This document shows, piece after piece, positions 19,536 through 28,409 of a stretch of 64,000 bases of DNA. Position 1 is the first letter of the stretch; the number at the start of each line of letters is the position of its first letter. The stretch comes from JARBAU01 sp040414675 (GTDB lineage: Archaea; Thermoproteota; Nitrososphaeria; Nitrososphaerales; Nitrososphaeraceae). The notes beneath the pieces were generated by a model. That model did not search any database, was not told where the DNA came from, and worked only from the letters and a program-made list of their open reading frames with translations. The position numbers and the translations under genes are program-made. The stretch lies in the NCBI GenBank assembly GCA_040414675.1, contig JBEDUN010000007.1:1-64000 (forward strand), read 5' to 3'.

Positions 19536-20396
19536 TCAGAAGCCCAATTTTCTAAGTTGTCTCATTCCCCTTTTTTTTAGCCGTACAAATTGTGCGTCAT
19601 AGGTATGACGTGTGATCTTGATGAGCCTATCCGCAATAATGTCAAAAACTTCTTGTCCATCCAGTATCAAAAACGAATCATGACTACATCTAATATTTAT
19701 CTGTTGGACTGGAACTACTAGCTGCGGCATTCTATTAACTGATGCGACAGGAACTAAGGTTAGACATTCGAGGTCTTCATGCAAAACGGATCCGCCTAAA
19801 GACAAGGAATGTCCAGTTGATCCTGTTGGAGTAGACACGATAATTCCATCCATTCTTTGAGTGATCTCGTCATCCATCAATTGGATAGAAAAAACTGGAG
19901 TTCTTGTCATATTCTGTCTTGTGCAAATGATTTCATTCAACGCAGGACGAGCAATTGTGCTATCCCCAATTGTAGCTTCGATTCGTAGTCGAGATTCGCA
20001 TACAAAATCTTTTGCAAGTATTGAGTCTAGCGCTCCTTCGATCGATTCTATTGTCACTTCTGACAGTATGCCCCTATGGCCTCCAACGTTGATACTAAAT
20101 AATGGTGTTCCAGAAGGAATAAGGTTAAATGATCTCAGTGTAGTACCATCACCACCGACAGCCACAACCAAGTCGAGATCAAGTGTTCTCAATTTGTCAG
20201 GAGATACCAGCGTGCAGCCTGTTGTTCCGAATGAAACTATAGAATAACTTTCAATCTGTTTCGAACAAAGAACACTGATTATCTTCCTAGCTGATTCTTC
20301 GGCCTCAGTACTATTGAGTTTTGTAAATATGGCCACTTTTTTGATCTCTCTTGCCATGCGAGACAAATGTATCACCATTGTTTCACTTAAATGCAT
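19536..20396 (-). CDS. nadK: NAD kinase
   Basis: A 286-residue NAD kinase, which phosphorylates NAD to NADP. The GGDGT motif lies near residue 80, and STPTGSTGHSLSLGGSVLH (about 187-205) forms the nucleotide-binding diphosphate loop. The real start may be the ATG at residue 14 (MAREIKKVAIF) because the first 13 residues precede the Rossmann strand. It is first gene of the nadK-nob1-nnrD run. Confidence 0.92.
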   Translation of the reverse strand: MHLSETMVIHLSRMAREIKKVAIFTKLNSTEAEESARKIISVLCSKQIESYSIVSFGTTGCTLVSPDKLRTLDLDLVVAVGGDGTTLRSFNLIPSGTPLFSINVGGHRGILSEVTIESIEGALDSILAKDFVCESRLRIEATIGDSTIARPALNEIICTRQNMTRTPVFSIQLMDDEITQRMDGIIVSTPTGSTGHSLSLGGSVLHEDLECLTLVPVASVNRMPQLVVPVQQINIRCSHDSFLILDGQEVFDIIADRLIKITRHTYDAQFVRLKKRGMRQLRKLGF

Positions 20397-20524
20397 TTAG
20401 ATAGGAATAGTGAACATGATGATTTCCTTGCGTAAAATGGCAAATTCCATTTTTGCAATCATTGTTTTGAATTCACCTCCATAGCCACAACATTAAATAT
20501 CCGCAATTTTTAACTGTGTAGGAT

Positions 20525-20598
20525 GGGCCGATAGCTCAGCTTGGTGGAGCGTTCGACTGATAATCGAAAGGTCGAGGGTTCAACTCCCTTTCGGCCCA
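20525..20598 (+). tRNA. tRNA-Ile (GAT anticodon)
   Basis: A 74-base cloverleaf with no intron. The acceptor stem GGGCCGA (20525-20531) pairs perfectly with TCGGCCC (20591-20597), and the discriminator A is at 20598. The anticodon stem TTCGA/TCGAA encloses loop CTGATAA with anticodon GAT at 20559-20561. The T arm GAGGGTTCAACTCCC is canonical. CCA is not encoded. Confidence 0.97.
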
Positions 20599-20668
20599 AA
20601 TCAATCTTGTCGCTTTATTTAGGCTCGCGTCTATTATTTTGACCGTAGACAACTAAAATTGTACAATA

Positions 20669-21000
20669 TTGAAGAAAAAGACCCAAAACCCAGTTCTTGA
20701 CTTAAGGAATCCGGAGTCGCTTTCACAGGAGGAAGTAAACTTTCTACTTGACCACTTAGGCGATCACCTTCCTGAGGAATTTGAACATATGACGATGGCT
20801 CTAATAGCAATAGCCACTGGAAAACAAACAAGGCAAGAGCTAAACTCAGTTCTCAAGGAATATTACATGCGCTACCATGAAGCGATCTCGGTCTCATAAG
20901 AAGAGAAAAGCGCGGCAAGAACGTCGGATACCGTCTTACAAGTAGAGGCATAAAATACGTAGACAGTGTTCGAACAAGTACAACAGAAATGAGAAAATGA
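20669..21000 (+). pseudogene. Winged-helix DNA-binding protein interrupted by a frameshift
   Basis: A TTG-started frame (20669-20899) encodes 76 residues: a helical N-terminus, then MTMALIAIATGKQTRQELN and EYYMRYHE, resembling helices 1-3 of a winged helix. It stops just where the recognition helix should continue. From 20881 the next frame, lacking its own start, continues SDLGLIRREKRGKNVGYRLT and SRGIKYVDSV to a TGA at 20998. That is exactly the end of helix 3 plus the beta wing, with the common LT-RG pattern. One missing base near 20880 explains it. The joined protein would be about 110 residues. It starts 70 bases after tRNA-Ile. The family call is by pattern only. Confidence 0.6.
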
Positions 21001-21170
21001 TCCTATTCGACACAAATATTAGTTTGAATAACAATTTAGTCATTCTTCTTGAACTTCAATGGAACTTTAAATAATTATCAATTTCCAGACTCTCTCACTA
21101 AACCGAAACTTCTGGGGGAATAATCCAGTCGTATCTTCGTATATATGATCAAACTGATTAGTATTGTTGC

Positions 21171-21185
21171 TAATACTTAGTATTA
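21171..21185. repeat. 15-base palindrome
   Basis: TAATACTTAGTATTA is a perfect inverted repeat around a central T, flanked by TTGC on the left and, after GTA, GCAA on the right. It lies between the broken winged-helix gene and the 3' end of the opposite-strand repeat protein, so it could be a dimer-binding operator or a terminator hairpin. Confidence 0.45.
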
Positions 21186-21241
21186 GTAGCAAAGTTTCTT
21201 AATGCTATACTGTACATAGACAACATATTGCAATTACTAAG

Positions 21242-21547
21242 TCATTTATGCAGAATAAGTGCTGCTCTAAGCTTTAGTAACCTCTCCATTGAATCAATAG
21301 CAAAAGTTGCCATTGTAGCTTCTTTAAGATCCATGTTATGTATTCTTTCAAGAATATCAGCAGCAGTAGGATGTCTTCTTCTCAACTCATTGATCTTATC
21401 TTGAACTTTTTGATCACTTACGTTATCCTCTATTAGATCTAGTGGCTCTTTGTCTTCTACCAAGCTTAATCTCATCGTACGAATTTTCAGCAGCCATCTT
21501 ACACCATCAACTAAGAACATAGCTCTAACGACTTCATTAAGATCCAT
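21242..21547 (-). CDS. Small protein with tandem helical repeats
   Basis: A 101-residue protein containing two copies of one motif. The first is MDLNEVVRAMFLVDGVRWLL-KIR at the start; the second is MDLKEATMATFAIDSMERLL-KLR at about residues 72-95. They are joined by a charged linker with HPTAADILERI before the second copy. The reading frame continues upstream of the ATG with KYPLASAIFERIPS, the same linker pattern, then a TAG (21596-21598), then VDISKILVIDAVSNVL, a degraded third copy. The present ATG may therefore be a secondary start in a longer gene broken by a stop. No function is known. Confidence 0.55.
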   Translation of the reverse strand: MDLNEVVRAMFLVDGVRWLLKIRTMRLSLVEDKEPLDLIEDNVSDQKVQDKINELRRRHPTAADILERIHNMDLKEATMATFAIDSMERLLKLRAALILHK

Positions 21548-21677
21548 AGAAGGTATTCTTTCAAATATAGCAGAAGCAAGCGGGTACTTTGTCCCCTACC
21601 TATTGTGCTGCAGAACATTTGAGACAGCATCAATGACCAGTATCTTAGAAATATCTACAAGATGTGAGATATTTTAA

Positions 21678-22267
21678 GTCGATGTGTCAATTTAATATGA
21701 TATAGGATATAGATCACTTATTTTCCTATTCCTGCAGCTGATGGTTTTTCACTTCGTTTCTGTAATATATTACCACCAATTATGATCACTTCATGGAGGC
21801 TGCTATTATATTAAGTAGAGAGTGGAAGCCTATTAGTGATTTTTGCAGATGGAACGAGCATTTGTCTTGTGCGGAAAGCAATACTAAAAAGATTACCTAA
21901 ATTAGCAGACTTGATGCATCGACGAGGCAGGGCATGTATTGGCAGTATCCACTGATGCAGTAATTCTAAGTTCAATTTAGAGGGGTATCACAATAATTTG
22001 GCAAAAACCTTCATTATTTCCGACACAAAAGAAGTGCTCCAGAAAGAGACAGGATACAATGACAAGTCCAAATTGTGTATCTTCATTAAGTTTAAAGATA
22101 GGTTGGAAACGATTCTGGCACAACATAAGCCTAAAGTGAATTAACTTCTTTGTCAATCTATTAAGTGAAGTTAACGATATCAAATTCTAAGACGGTACGA
22201 TCCTAGTGGGTGTAAGGTGTAATAATGATCATCTAGCGGCGAGTTTTAATACTCCTAATAATTAAAA
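21678..22267. other. Intergenic with probable decayed reading frames
   Basis: No intact gene is seen. On the plus strand 21815-21955 is open and reads VESGSLLVIFADGTSICLV onward to a stop. 21998-22144 reads LAKTFIISDTKEVLQKETG to QHKPKVN and a stop, with at best a TTG start. Both have coding-like residue choice, and neither is recognisable. They may be pieces of one broken gene. Confidence 0.4.
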
Positions 22268-22489
22268 ATGTACATGAGTTCAGATGAAAATTTCAGAAGA
22301 TTAGGTTTAAGTGTTATAATATTGGAGGAAAAATTAGAAGAACTCAAGACGTATGCACAGGAGATGGTTAGTGATAAATCAAAGTTTGATCCAGACGTAT
22401 TGACAGAAATTTCAAACCGGTTAATTTCTGCTACTTACGAATTAAATCAATCTTACGAAAGTTATAAGAAGAATAGATCTATTCACTAA
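22268..22489 (+). CDS. Small helical-hairpin protein, possibly Spo0E-like
   Basis: A 73-residue protein with two predicted helices: VIILEEKLEELKTYAQEMV and, after KFDPDVLTEI, SNRLISATYELNQSYESYKK. The layout (short helix, D-P-x-VL turn, second helix with a late tyrosine) resembles the Spo0E-like aspartyl-phosphate phosphatases of bacteria, but the family's SQELD core is only loosely matched (EISNRL). The similarity is a suggestion. The start ATG follows an AT-rich block, and the large histidine kinase is convergent downstream. Confidence 0.5.
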   Translation: MYMSSDENFRRLGLSVIILEEKLEELKTYAQEMVSDKSKFDPDVLTEISNRLISATYELNQSYESYKKNRSIH

Positions 22490-22931
22490 CATCGTTCTAC
22501 CAAGTCTGAAAAAAGAGAGCCGATAGTGCATGCTCTATATATCTTGTACTATACTAATGCCTCAGATTTCAACTACTTTGAAAACGATTGGGGCTGAGAT
22601 GATAGATGCAGACATGTAATATGTTAATGAACAATCATATGTTACGTTTGATTCTTTTTCTGCCAGTCCAAGGCTATGAAGTTCACAAATTGTGTTATGC
22701 TGCAACGTATTATTATCACTTTCAGGAAATCATAGCTTATAATCAGGATAGTTAGTGTGTCCACTATATCATAATTCGGGTAAAGCACAGCAAGATCAAT
22801 TGTGATACAAGAGATGGTTGCATTGGAATAGACTACCTCTGGTGTTATTACTAATATGAGAGAATTCACTTATTTCAAAATAGTCTCATTAAATTGTATA
22901 AATTGAAACAATCATTAGGAGTACTAAAATT
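22490..22931. other. Intergenic between convergent genes, no gene seen
   Basis: About 440 bases between the small helical protein and the end of the histidine kinase. Short open frames exist on both strands but their composition gives no reason to call them genes. Confidence 0.45.
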
Positions 22932-25900
22932 CTATGACGTAACAGGGAGCGTAAAGTAAAAACAAGCTCCATATTCACCATCGTTATTTCTTGCCCATAT
23001 TTTGCCACCATGAGCCTCCACGATATTTTTGGAAATATATAGACCTAGACCTGTCCCGTGCTGTGAATTAGTAGTAAATTTTGAAAATAACTTGGGCATG
23101 ATTTCAGGGTCTATACCTTTACCCGAGTCCTTTATAGCTATGATTATTTGTTTGTTACCTTCTCTCTCATCGAAAGAAGCTATCTCTGTAATTATTTGAA
23201 CATTGCCACCTTCATGGTCAATGAATTTTATTGCATTGCTCAGTAGATTCGAGACAACCTGTGCGATTCTACGCCTGTCAGCCATCACAAAAATGCCTTC
23301 TGTTAATTTGTAAATGAATTCTATCCTTCCATTACTGCTGCCCTGAATCTTAGTAAGATGGTTTTGAAAATCGGTAGCTGAACTTTGCAGGATCTCATTT
23401 AATTCGATTCTTTCTTTGGTCAGTTTCAAGGATTGACTCTCGATCCTTGTTACATCTAACAAATCTTCTGTCAACCCACGTAATCGCTTTGCATTCCTGT
23501 TAACAATATTTAGCAACTCCGCCTGCTCCTTGTCACTAGTTCTAGATAACGCAACTTCTGTAAGTCCAAGTATTGGTTGTATAGGTGTTCTCAATTCATG
23601 AGCTGCAATATTAATAAATTCCTGTTGTTGTTTATCACGAGTCTTTAACTGTTCATTTGCAATTTCAAATAGCAAATTAGCTTTACGCAGCTTTTCAGAC
23701 AATTCAGTTTGCTCCCAAAGCAGTTCAAATATAGATTTAAAAGATTCCACACTTGTCTTGCTATTAGAATATATACTAAATCCTATAGCCTCAGAAAATT
23801 GCACTGCATCTGGGTCCCTAAGTTCAGCCCTTAGAAATTTGATACTATCAACTATAAACATTCCGGATGATGAATTTGCGCCATTAAGGATCTTGATATT
23901 AGGAGCATTACTAGTAATATGCTGAATTATATCCGAATTTTTAGCCGATATAGGGCAAATTATCTTTACAGATGCACCTATCTCTGTTGACGCCTTTATA
24001 AGAGAACCAATTACTCCAAGCCTATCCATTCTCAAAATAGCTATATCATTAGGAAGAAGCAATAACGCCTCTATCTTTACAGCCCTGGAAAGATCATAAA
24101 GGATCTGACTTACCTTTTCTCTATCGCTAATAACTTCAAGAAACTCGGATTCAATACCTTGCTCGAGTGCATTTATTCTTTCCTTTGCTTCGATTCCACC
24201 ACTCCACAGTTCTTCAAAAATTGAGACAAAGTGTTTCATATATGCTGGCTCGTTACTAACCAAAAGATTTTGTATCTCATACCCTCCTTCGATTTTTTGT
24301 ATTGTTGCAATCATTTCCTTATCTGAGATGGAAAAGTCTATGGGTGGCATATTTCTTACGTGTCTTATTTGGATACCTAAGCTCACAAAACTCTTTACCA
24401 AGTCCGTACTTTCGGAGTCTATCGACGTAACTAACCTAATACCCTTATGTTGCTTATTTTTAAATTTTGTTGTCATTATTTTTTCATATAAATCAAAGTA
24501 ATTGTTGTAGACTAGTCTGAGGCCCCCTATCTTTGAACATGCCATATAATCAACTGACTTTTCTAAAATGTCCCTGCCTTTTTTCAGAATTTCATCAATA
24601 TTATTTAGAACTTTTATTTCCTTCAATACCTTACCTAGGTATTGCTTCATTTCAAGCTCCGTAAGAGAGGGGTATACGCCAGTTTTTTCTGTAAGAACTT
24701 GCTGCTGCTCTTTTGCCATATTTAGAACTCTATTTTCAATCTCCTGTTTCATTTTAGGAGAACCAAGAACATCGAACAGCTTCGGAGCATCCATGGCAGA
24801 CCTCTTTATCGATTCCCGCAGAGACTTGTCTTGAGAAACAGAAATAACTGATGAATAGAAACCAACTGTGAACAAGTATGAGGATAACAATACTAATGAA
24901 TGAGCAGCAATTCCGTAGGTCTGCTGAAGGGCAGATGTTGAAAGACTGATGCCCACCAAAGTAATACCTATTCCACAGAGAATTAAATAATCCTTCACTT
25001 TGGATGAGATCATACCTCTTGCGGCTATAAAGAATGGAATACCAAATAGTATATTCCCACCTACAGTACCTGCCCTAAACAAAACCCTAAAAAAGTATCG
25101 ATAGGGTTCATCAACACCTGAGAGGCTTTCCCCAGAAAAGAATCCAGGCATCTTTCCTATTAGATAAAATATCAAAGGTAACGAAAGGATTATCCAAAAC
25201 GATAAAGGCATCTTTGCTAATCTATGATAGACGCTTCTTAAAAGTACAACAGAAGCCATCCATCTAAAAGCAAATCCTACCGGAAGGACTATTGAATTTA
25301 AGAGATTATAGTACATTAAATTCGATTTTGGCAGTAAGTAGAGTGTGGTGGTTTTCGGACCTACTACCTTGTATTCAATTTCTGCATTATATTTATCTGA
25401 ATGCTTGTACAGGAAAGATGATTTCGGGATGGCCCCAGGAGCTGATTTTTCGTAAACTACTTGAATCATTAATAATTTAGTAGCAGCATCTTCTGCAATT
25501 GACATTGCAAGTGTCAACGCAGCTAGGCCATAAAGCAAGAGGGTTAGATTCTTTTTATTGGTACTTGATCTATACCAAGAAAAAAATTTTAATGTCATTA
25601 TCCCCATGATTATGGTGGCTAGTATTGAACTGACTCCAAAAATAAATGGAGACATGAATCCGGTAGTACTACTAAAAAGAATGAATAATAATAAAGCTAA
25701 AAAGGAAAATTGACTGATCGTTACGCTCCAATGACTAAGGTTGATGAATCGTGATTTTGTTCTAAGCTCCTTGCTAACTTGTTGTGTATATCCTAAAAGA
25801 ACCCAAGAACCTATACCATACCCTAAAACTATTGTCAAAATAAACATAACAAGTTCAGTGAAATTAGTGTAAGCAAGTATCTGACGGGTCATAAGCAGGT

Positions 25901-25997
25901 CAACTATTGCTATAAAAATTACTGCAAAACCAATTCCAGTAGCTAACTTTCTATTTGAAACTAGCTGATTCACTTTTACTGGGACGAGCTTGGACAT
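22932..25997 (-). CDS. Membrane sensor histidine kinase
   Basis: A 1021-residue orphan kinase. Residues 10-410 contain roughly ten hydrophobic spans with one extracytoplasmic loop. Residues about 470-770 hold two related soluble modules, each ending in an F-LW element (IFEELW and IFELLW) after a strand that reads IRLVTSIDSES or VKIICPISAKNS; this looks like an internal duplication of a sensor domain. A coiled stretch follows, then HisKA with AAHELRTP (His800) and HATPase_c with SNLLSNAIKF, KDSGKGIDPE and HGTGLGLYISKNIVEAHGG. The catalytic residues are complete. No response regulator lies nearby, so the partner must be elsewhere. Confidence 0.93.
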   Translation of the reverse strand: MSKLVPVKVNQLVSNRKLATGIGFAVIFIAIVDLLMTRQILAYTNFTELVMFILTIVLGYGIGSWVLLGYTQQVSKELRTKSRFINLSHWSVTISQFSFLALLLFILFSSTTGFMSPFIFGVSSILATIIMGIMTLKFFSWYRSSTNKKNLTLLLYGLAALTLAMSIAEDAATKLLMIQVVYEKSAPGAIPKSSFLYKHSDKYNAEIEYKVVGPKTTTLYLLPKSNLMYYNLLNSIVLPVGFAFRWMASVVLLRSVYHRLAKMPLSFWIILSLPLIFYLIGKMPGFFSGESLSGVDEPYRYFFRVLFRAGTVGGNILFGIPFFIAARGMISSKVKDYLILCGIGITLVGISLSTSALQQTYGIAAHSLVLLSSYLFTVGFYSSVISVSQDKSLRESIKRSAMDAPKLFDVLGSPKMKQEIENRVLNMAKEQQQVLTEKTGVYPSLTELEMKQYLGKVLKEIKVLNNIDEILKKGRDILEKSVDYMACSKIGGLRLVYNNYFDLYEKIMTTKFKNKQHKGIRLVTSIDSESTDLVKSFVSLGIQIRHVRNMPPIDFSISDKEMIATIQKIEGGYEIQNLLVSNEPAYMKHFVSIFEELWSGGIEAKERINALEQGIESEFLEVISDREKVSQILYDLSRAVKIEALLLLPNDIAILRMDRLGVIGSLIKASTEIGASVKIICPISAKNSDIIQHITSNAPNIKILNGANSSSGMFIVDSIKFLRAELRDPDAVQFSEAIGFSIYSNSKTSVESFKSIFELLWEQTELSEKLRKANLLFEIANEQLKTRDKQQQEFINIAAHELRTPIQPILGLTEVALSRTSDKEQAELLNIVNRNAKRLRGLTEDLLDVTRIESQSLKLTKERIELNEILQSSATDFQNHLTKIQGSSNGRIEFIYKLTEGIFVMADRRRIAQVVSNLLSNAIKFIDHEGGNVQIITEIASFDEREGNKQIIIAIKDSGKGIDPEIMPKLFSKFTTNSQHGTGLGLYISKNIVEAHGGKIWARNNDGEYGACFYFTLPVTS

Positions 25998-26854
25998 GAC
26001 ATTTTTGTTAGCTATACATATTATTTTTCTATGTTATATACTTTTAATCTTAGAAGTTACTATTGTTAAATACCCCAGAATATTATAATGGTGCTTGTCA
26101 GAGCAGCAATTTCATGAGGATTCAGAAGCGTACAAGAATGTTATTAATAGCATTGACAGCTAGGCAACGAAGCAAAATAACAGAAAACATTGCCCTACTT
26201 CATGAAATTTTGTTTGTCCGATTGATAGGGTAGACTTTAGGCTTTGATAACTGATTATATCGTTCAATTAAGACGAAATAAAAACTAGAAATTCGCACTA
26301 ATAAAAAAGTAGGTCTATATTCAAGTGCATGGTACTTGTATTTGGCTTGCATTACCTGTTGCTATAGCTCGTCAGTTACAGTTGCAAGGAATTCTGAATT
26401 TATTGATTTATTCAGCCAATTCAAGTCATTGAACGAATTCCAGAAATGGTAGACTTGATATGAAACCAATTTAGTGTATACCCCTGCATTTCTAATGTCT
26501 ACAGTACTATTCAAGATAGCATCTTAGTAGACATTTTGGTAGACCATAAAAATTATAGTATAGAGTGAAACTAAGAGCAACTCAATGTATTTTCAGAACA
26601 ACGGAGTGTGATTCGTAGTTTAATATGGGTATCGTGTTACGTACTATTATTTGGTCTACCATCTGTAGATTTTGTTGGCAACTATTATTTGGTCTACCAT
26701 CTGTAGATTCTAAATATTTGTTACCCGACTTGCTAAATATTTATAGCTTTGGACACTATAGTACAACTATTGAACATTGATGATGTAAGGCAGAGACAGA
26801 CCAAGGTGATATCTACTAAAGTGTCAATAGCCCAATATAATAGGTTTAACATTT
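25998..26854. other. Long intergenic region with direct repeats
   Basis: About 860 bases with no intact gene. It holds the ggtctacc repeats described separately. A 39-codon plus-strand frame begins MRIQKRTRMLLIALTARQR at about 26116. Its tail ALLHEILF resembles LLYEILQ in the decayed gene at 28.4 kb, so this may be a gene relic. Confidence 0.45.
26643..26709. repeat. 29-base direct repeat, two perfect copies
   Basis: The 29-base unit beginning actattatttggtctacc and ending atctgtagatt occurs at 26643-26671 and 26681-26709, a 38-base period (helical turns nearly in phase). The core ggtctacc also occurs inverted at about 26535 (ttttggtagaccataaaa), and a partial ggtagac lies near 26445. It lies 145-210 bases upstream of the gene at 26855, consistent with a set of regulator-binding sites. 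Confidence 0.75.
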
Positions 26855-27364
26855 TTGGCTGAATATCTCTACAAGATTGGATTAATTCAGGGTCATACTC
26901 CGTCTGCTTTACTCCGAGCCAGTATTGAACATCTACTATTAGAATATCAGGATAAATTAGATGAATATTGTGAGAATAGCACTATGAATAGCAGTCTACC
27001 TACACCGACACCACCATTACCGACATTATCGTCACATGAACCAAGAGAACAATTAGAATCGGACAACGAAGAAAACTTTACTGGTGAATTGATATTAGAA
27101 GGAATACAATCCAAGTATGAAAACAATAACGATTATCACTACGATATAGATAAAGAGCCAGAGATACAAGAACAAACAGAAGCCATACAAATGTTACCTT
27201 CTGTATCTGATGAACTTGAAGAGAAGATTGATGAATTAGCGAAGAATATTATGAATCACATAGATACGTTCGACAAAATATACGAGATTGCAAAGAAAGA
27301 AGATTTTCCTATTGATGAGATTATTGAAGATAAAGAAAGACTAAGGGAATTTTTAAGGATATGA
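26855..27364 (+). CDS. Hypothetical acidic protein
   Basis: A 169-residue protein with TTG start. The N-terminal 40 residues are helical (LYKIGLIQGHTPSALLRASI then EHLLLEYQDKLDEY). Residues 45-70 are a proline/threonine-rich linker, followed by a strongly acidic stretch and a helical C-terminus (SDELEEKIDELAKNIMNHI). No homologue is recognised. Coding is supported by residue choice and length. An in-frame TAG nine codons before the TTG leaves little room for a longer N-terminus. The repeats at 26.6 kb are upstream. Confidence 0.55.
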   Translation: MAEYLYKIGLIQGHTPSALLRASIEHLLLEYQDKLDEYCENSTMNSSLPTPTPPLPTLSSHEPREQLESDNEENFTGELILEGIQSKYENNNDYHYDIDKEPEIQEQTEAIQMLPSVSDELEEKIDELAKNIMNHIDTFDKIYEIAKKEDFPIDEIIEDKERLREFLRI

Positions 27365-27566
27365 AATATCAGCGAGAATGCTAGCCAGAATTCGGTTCAG
27401 CTCGTGAGGGTCTGATGGTTAACAGTCCTATGATTACTGATGAGATATCCTTTCTAGACCAGTCATAACACTATTGTGTATGTTATATAGATACGATTGA
27501 TTCCATCAACGTAATATCTCAGATCAAAAAGAGAGAAAAGATTTGAGCGAATAAACAAACTGATCA

Positions 27567-27734
27567 ATGAGTATGGTGTGCCATTTCCAGGCTATAGTGA
27601 TATTTGAAATTTGCAATGACTTGGTAGGTTTCTATTTTAAGACAGGGGTGGAAAGAAGCGACGGAAAGCGTTCCAAGATTTATTGTAATGTGTGTGGCAA
27701 AATAATAAACAATTCCAGAAAAAAGTCTTCCTGA
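27567..27734 (+). CDS. Possible small CxxC protein
   Basis: An ATG-started frame of 55 residues with a C-terminal half that reads GVERSDGKRSKIYCNVCGKI and a basic tail. One CxxC pair is present, half of a zinc ribbon. The first part (SMVCHFQAIVIFEICNDLVG) supplies further cysteines. An overlapping frame (KRFERINKLINEYGVPFPGY) also looks partly coding, so this could be a relic rather than a live gene. Confidence 0.3.
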   Translation: MSMVCHFQAIVIFEICNDLVGFYFKTGVERSDGKRSKIYCNVCGKIINNSRKKSS

Positions 27735-27852
27735 TTGAAATGATGTCAGCTTGTAAATACCACGTGTAAATTAGTCTTCAAGCAGACTAATTTCCCTACT
27801 TTCTCACGGTTAAAACAACAATATTTTACTGTAGATAGCTACTATTAGAAGT

Positions 27853-28347
27853 TTAATGAACCGAATTTACATTTTCGCAATTAACTGATACGATATCACC
27901 TTGCGCAGAATTATAATCTACTACTGTGTCTACTCCATCACCACAGTCAAAATAATCTGCTCCTGGCCCTCCTTGTAGAATGTCATCGCCAGAATTACCA
28001 TACAAGCGATCATTTCCTGGTCCTCCGACTAGAAGATCGTCTTGCATTCCTCCGATAATGTTGTCATTACCAGCTTCTCCAAATAATTGATTGTTTCCAC
28101 CTCCACCATACACGACGTCATCACCTAGACCTGAAAACACTAGATCGTCACCTCCAAGAGCTGAAATTATATCATTACCTCCTAAACCAAAAATGATATC
28201 ATCACCTTCACTGCCGATTATATATTCGTCATCAGGGGTGCCGCAGACTTTCTGCACAGGTTGGCCTAACGACGCTAAGATCTGAGAGTCAGATGAGGAG
28301 GTGGAGGTAGTGACGGAGGAAGGTGTGAGTACGAAGAAAGAAGGCAT
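27853..28347 (-). CDS. RTX-type calcium-binding repeat protein
   Basis: A 164-residue protein. After a Ser/Thr-rich N-terminus and a cysteine (VQKVCGTPDDEYI), residues 42-140 carry about ten nonapeptide repeats of the GGxGxDxhx kind, such as GLGGNDIIS, ALGGDDLVF, GEAGNDNII and GPGNDRLYG. Such repeats form a parallel beta-roll that folds on calcium and occur mostly in secreted bacterial proteins. There is no clear signal peptide; the first 20 residues (MPSFFVLTPSSVTTS) are only weakly hydrophobic. The closing DCGDGVDTVVDYNSAQGD is the typical end cap. A TATA-like ATAAAATATC lies near 28371-28381. Confidence 0.88.
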   Translation of the reverse strand: MPSFFVLTPSSVTTSTSSSDSQILASLGQPVQKVCGTPDDEYIIGSEGDDIIFGLGGNDIISALGGDDLVFSGLGDDVVYGGGGNNQLFGEAGNDNIIGGMQDDLLVGGPGNDRLYGNSGDDILQGGPGADYFDCGDGVDTVVDYNSAQGDIVSVNCENVNSVH

Positions 28348-28409
28348 TGACGTAGCTTTTATAACGTTTTGATATTTTATGGTTAGAGCAGTAGGTACAA
28401 CATGGACGG

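Noticed and set aside
20870..20900. Programmed ribosomal frameshift in the winged-helix gene
   Set aside because: No slippery heptamer is present at the overlap, and similar single-base breaks occur in other genes of the window.
22642..22869. Minus-strand frame of 75 codons
   Set aside because: Hydrophobic residue runs come from AT-rich sequence. No signal of selection or family motif is visible.
26643..26709. CRISPR array
   Set aside because: Only two copies with a 9-base gap, no spacer-length intervals and no cas genes in the window.
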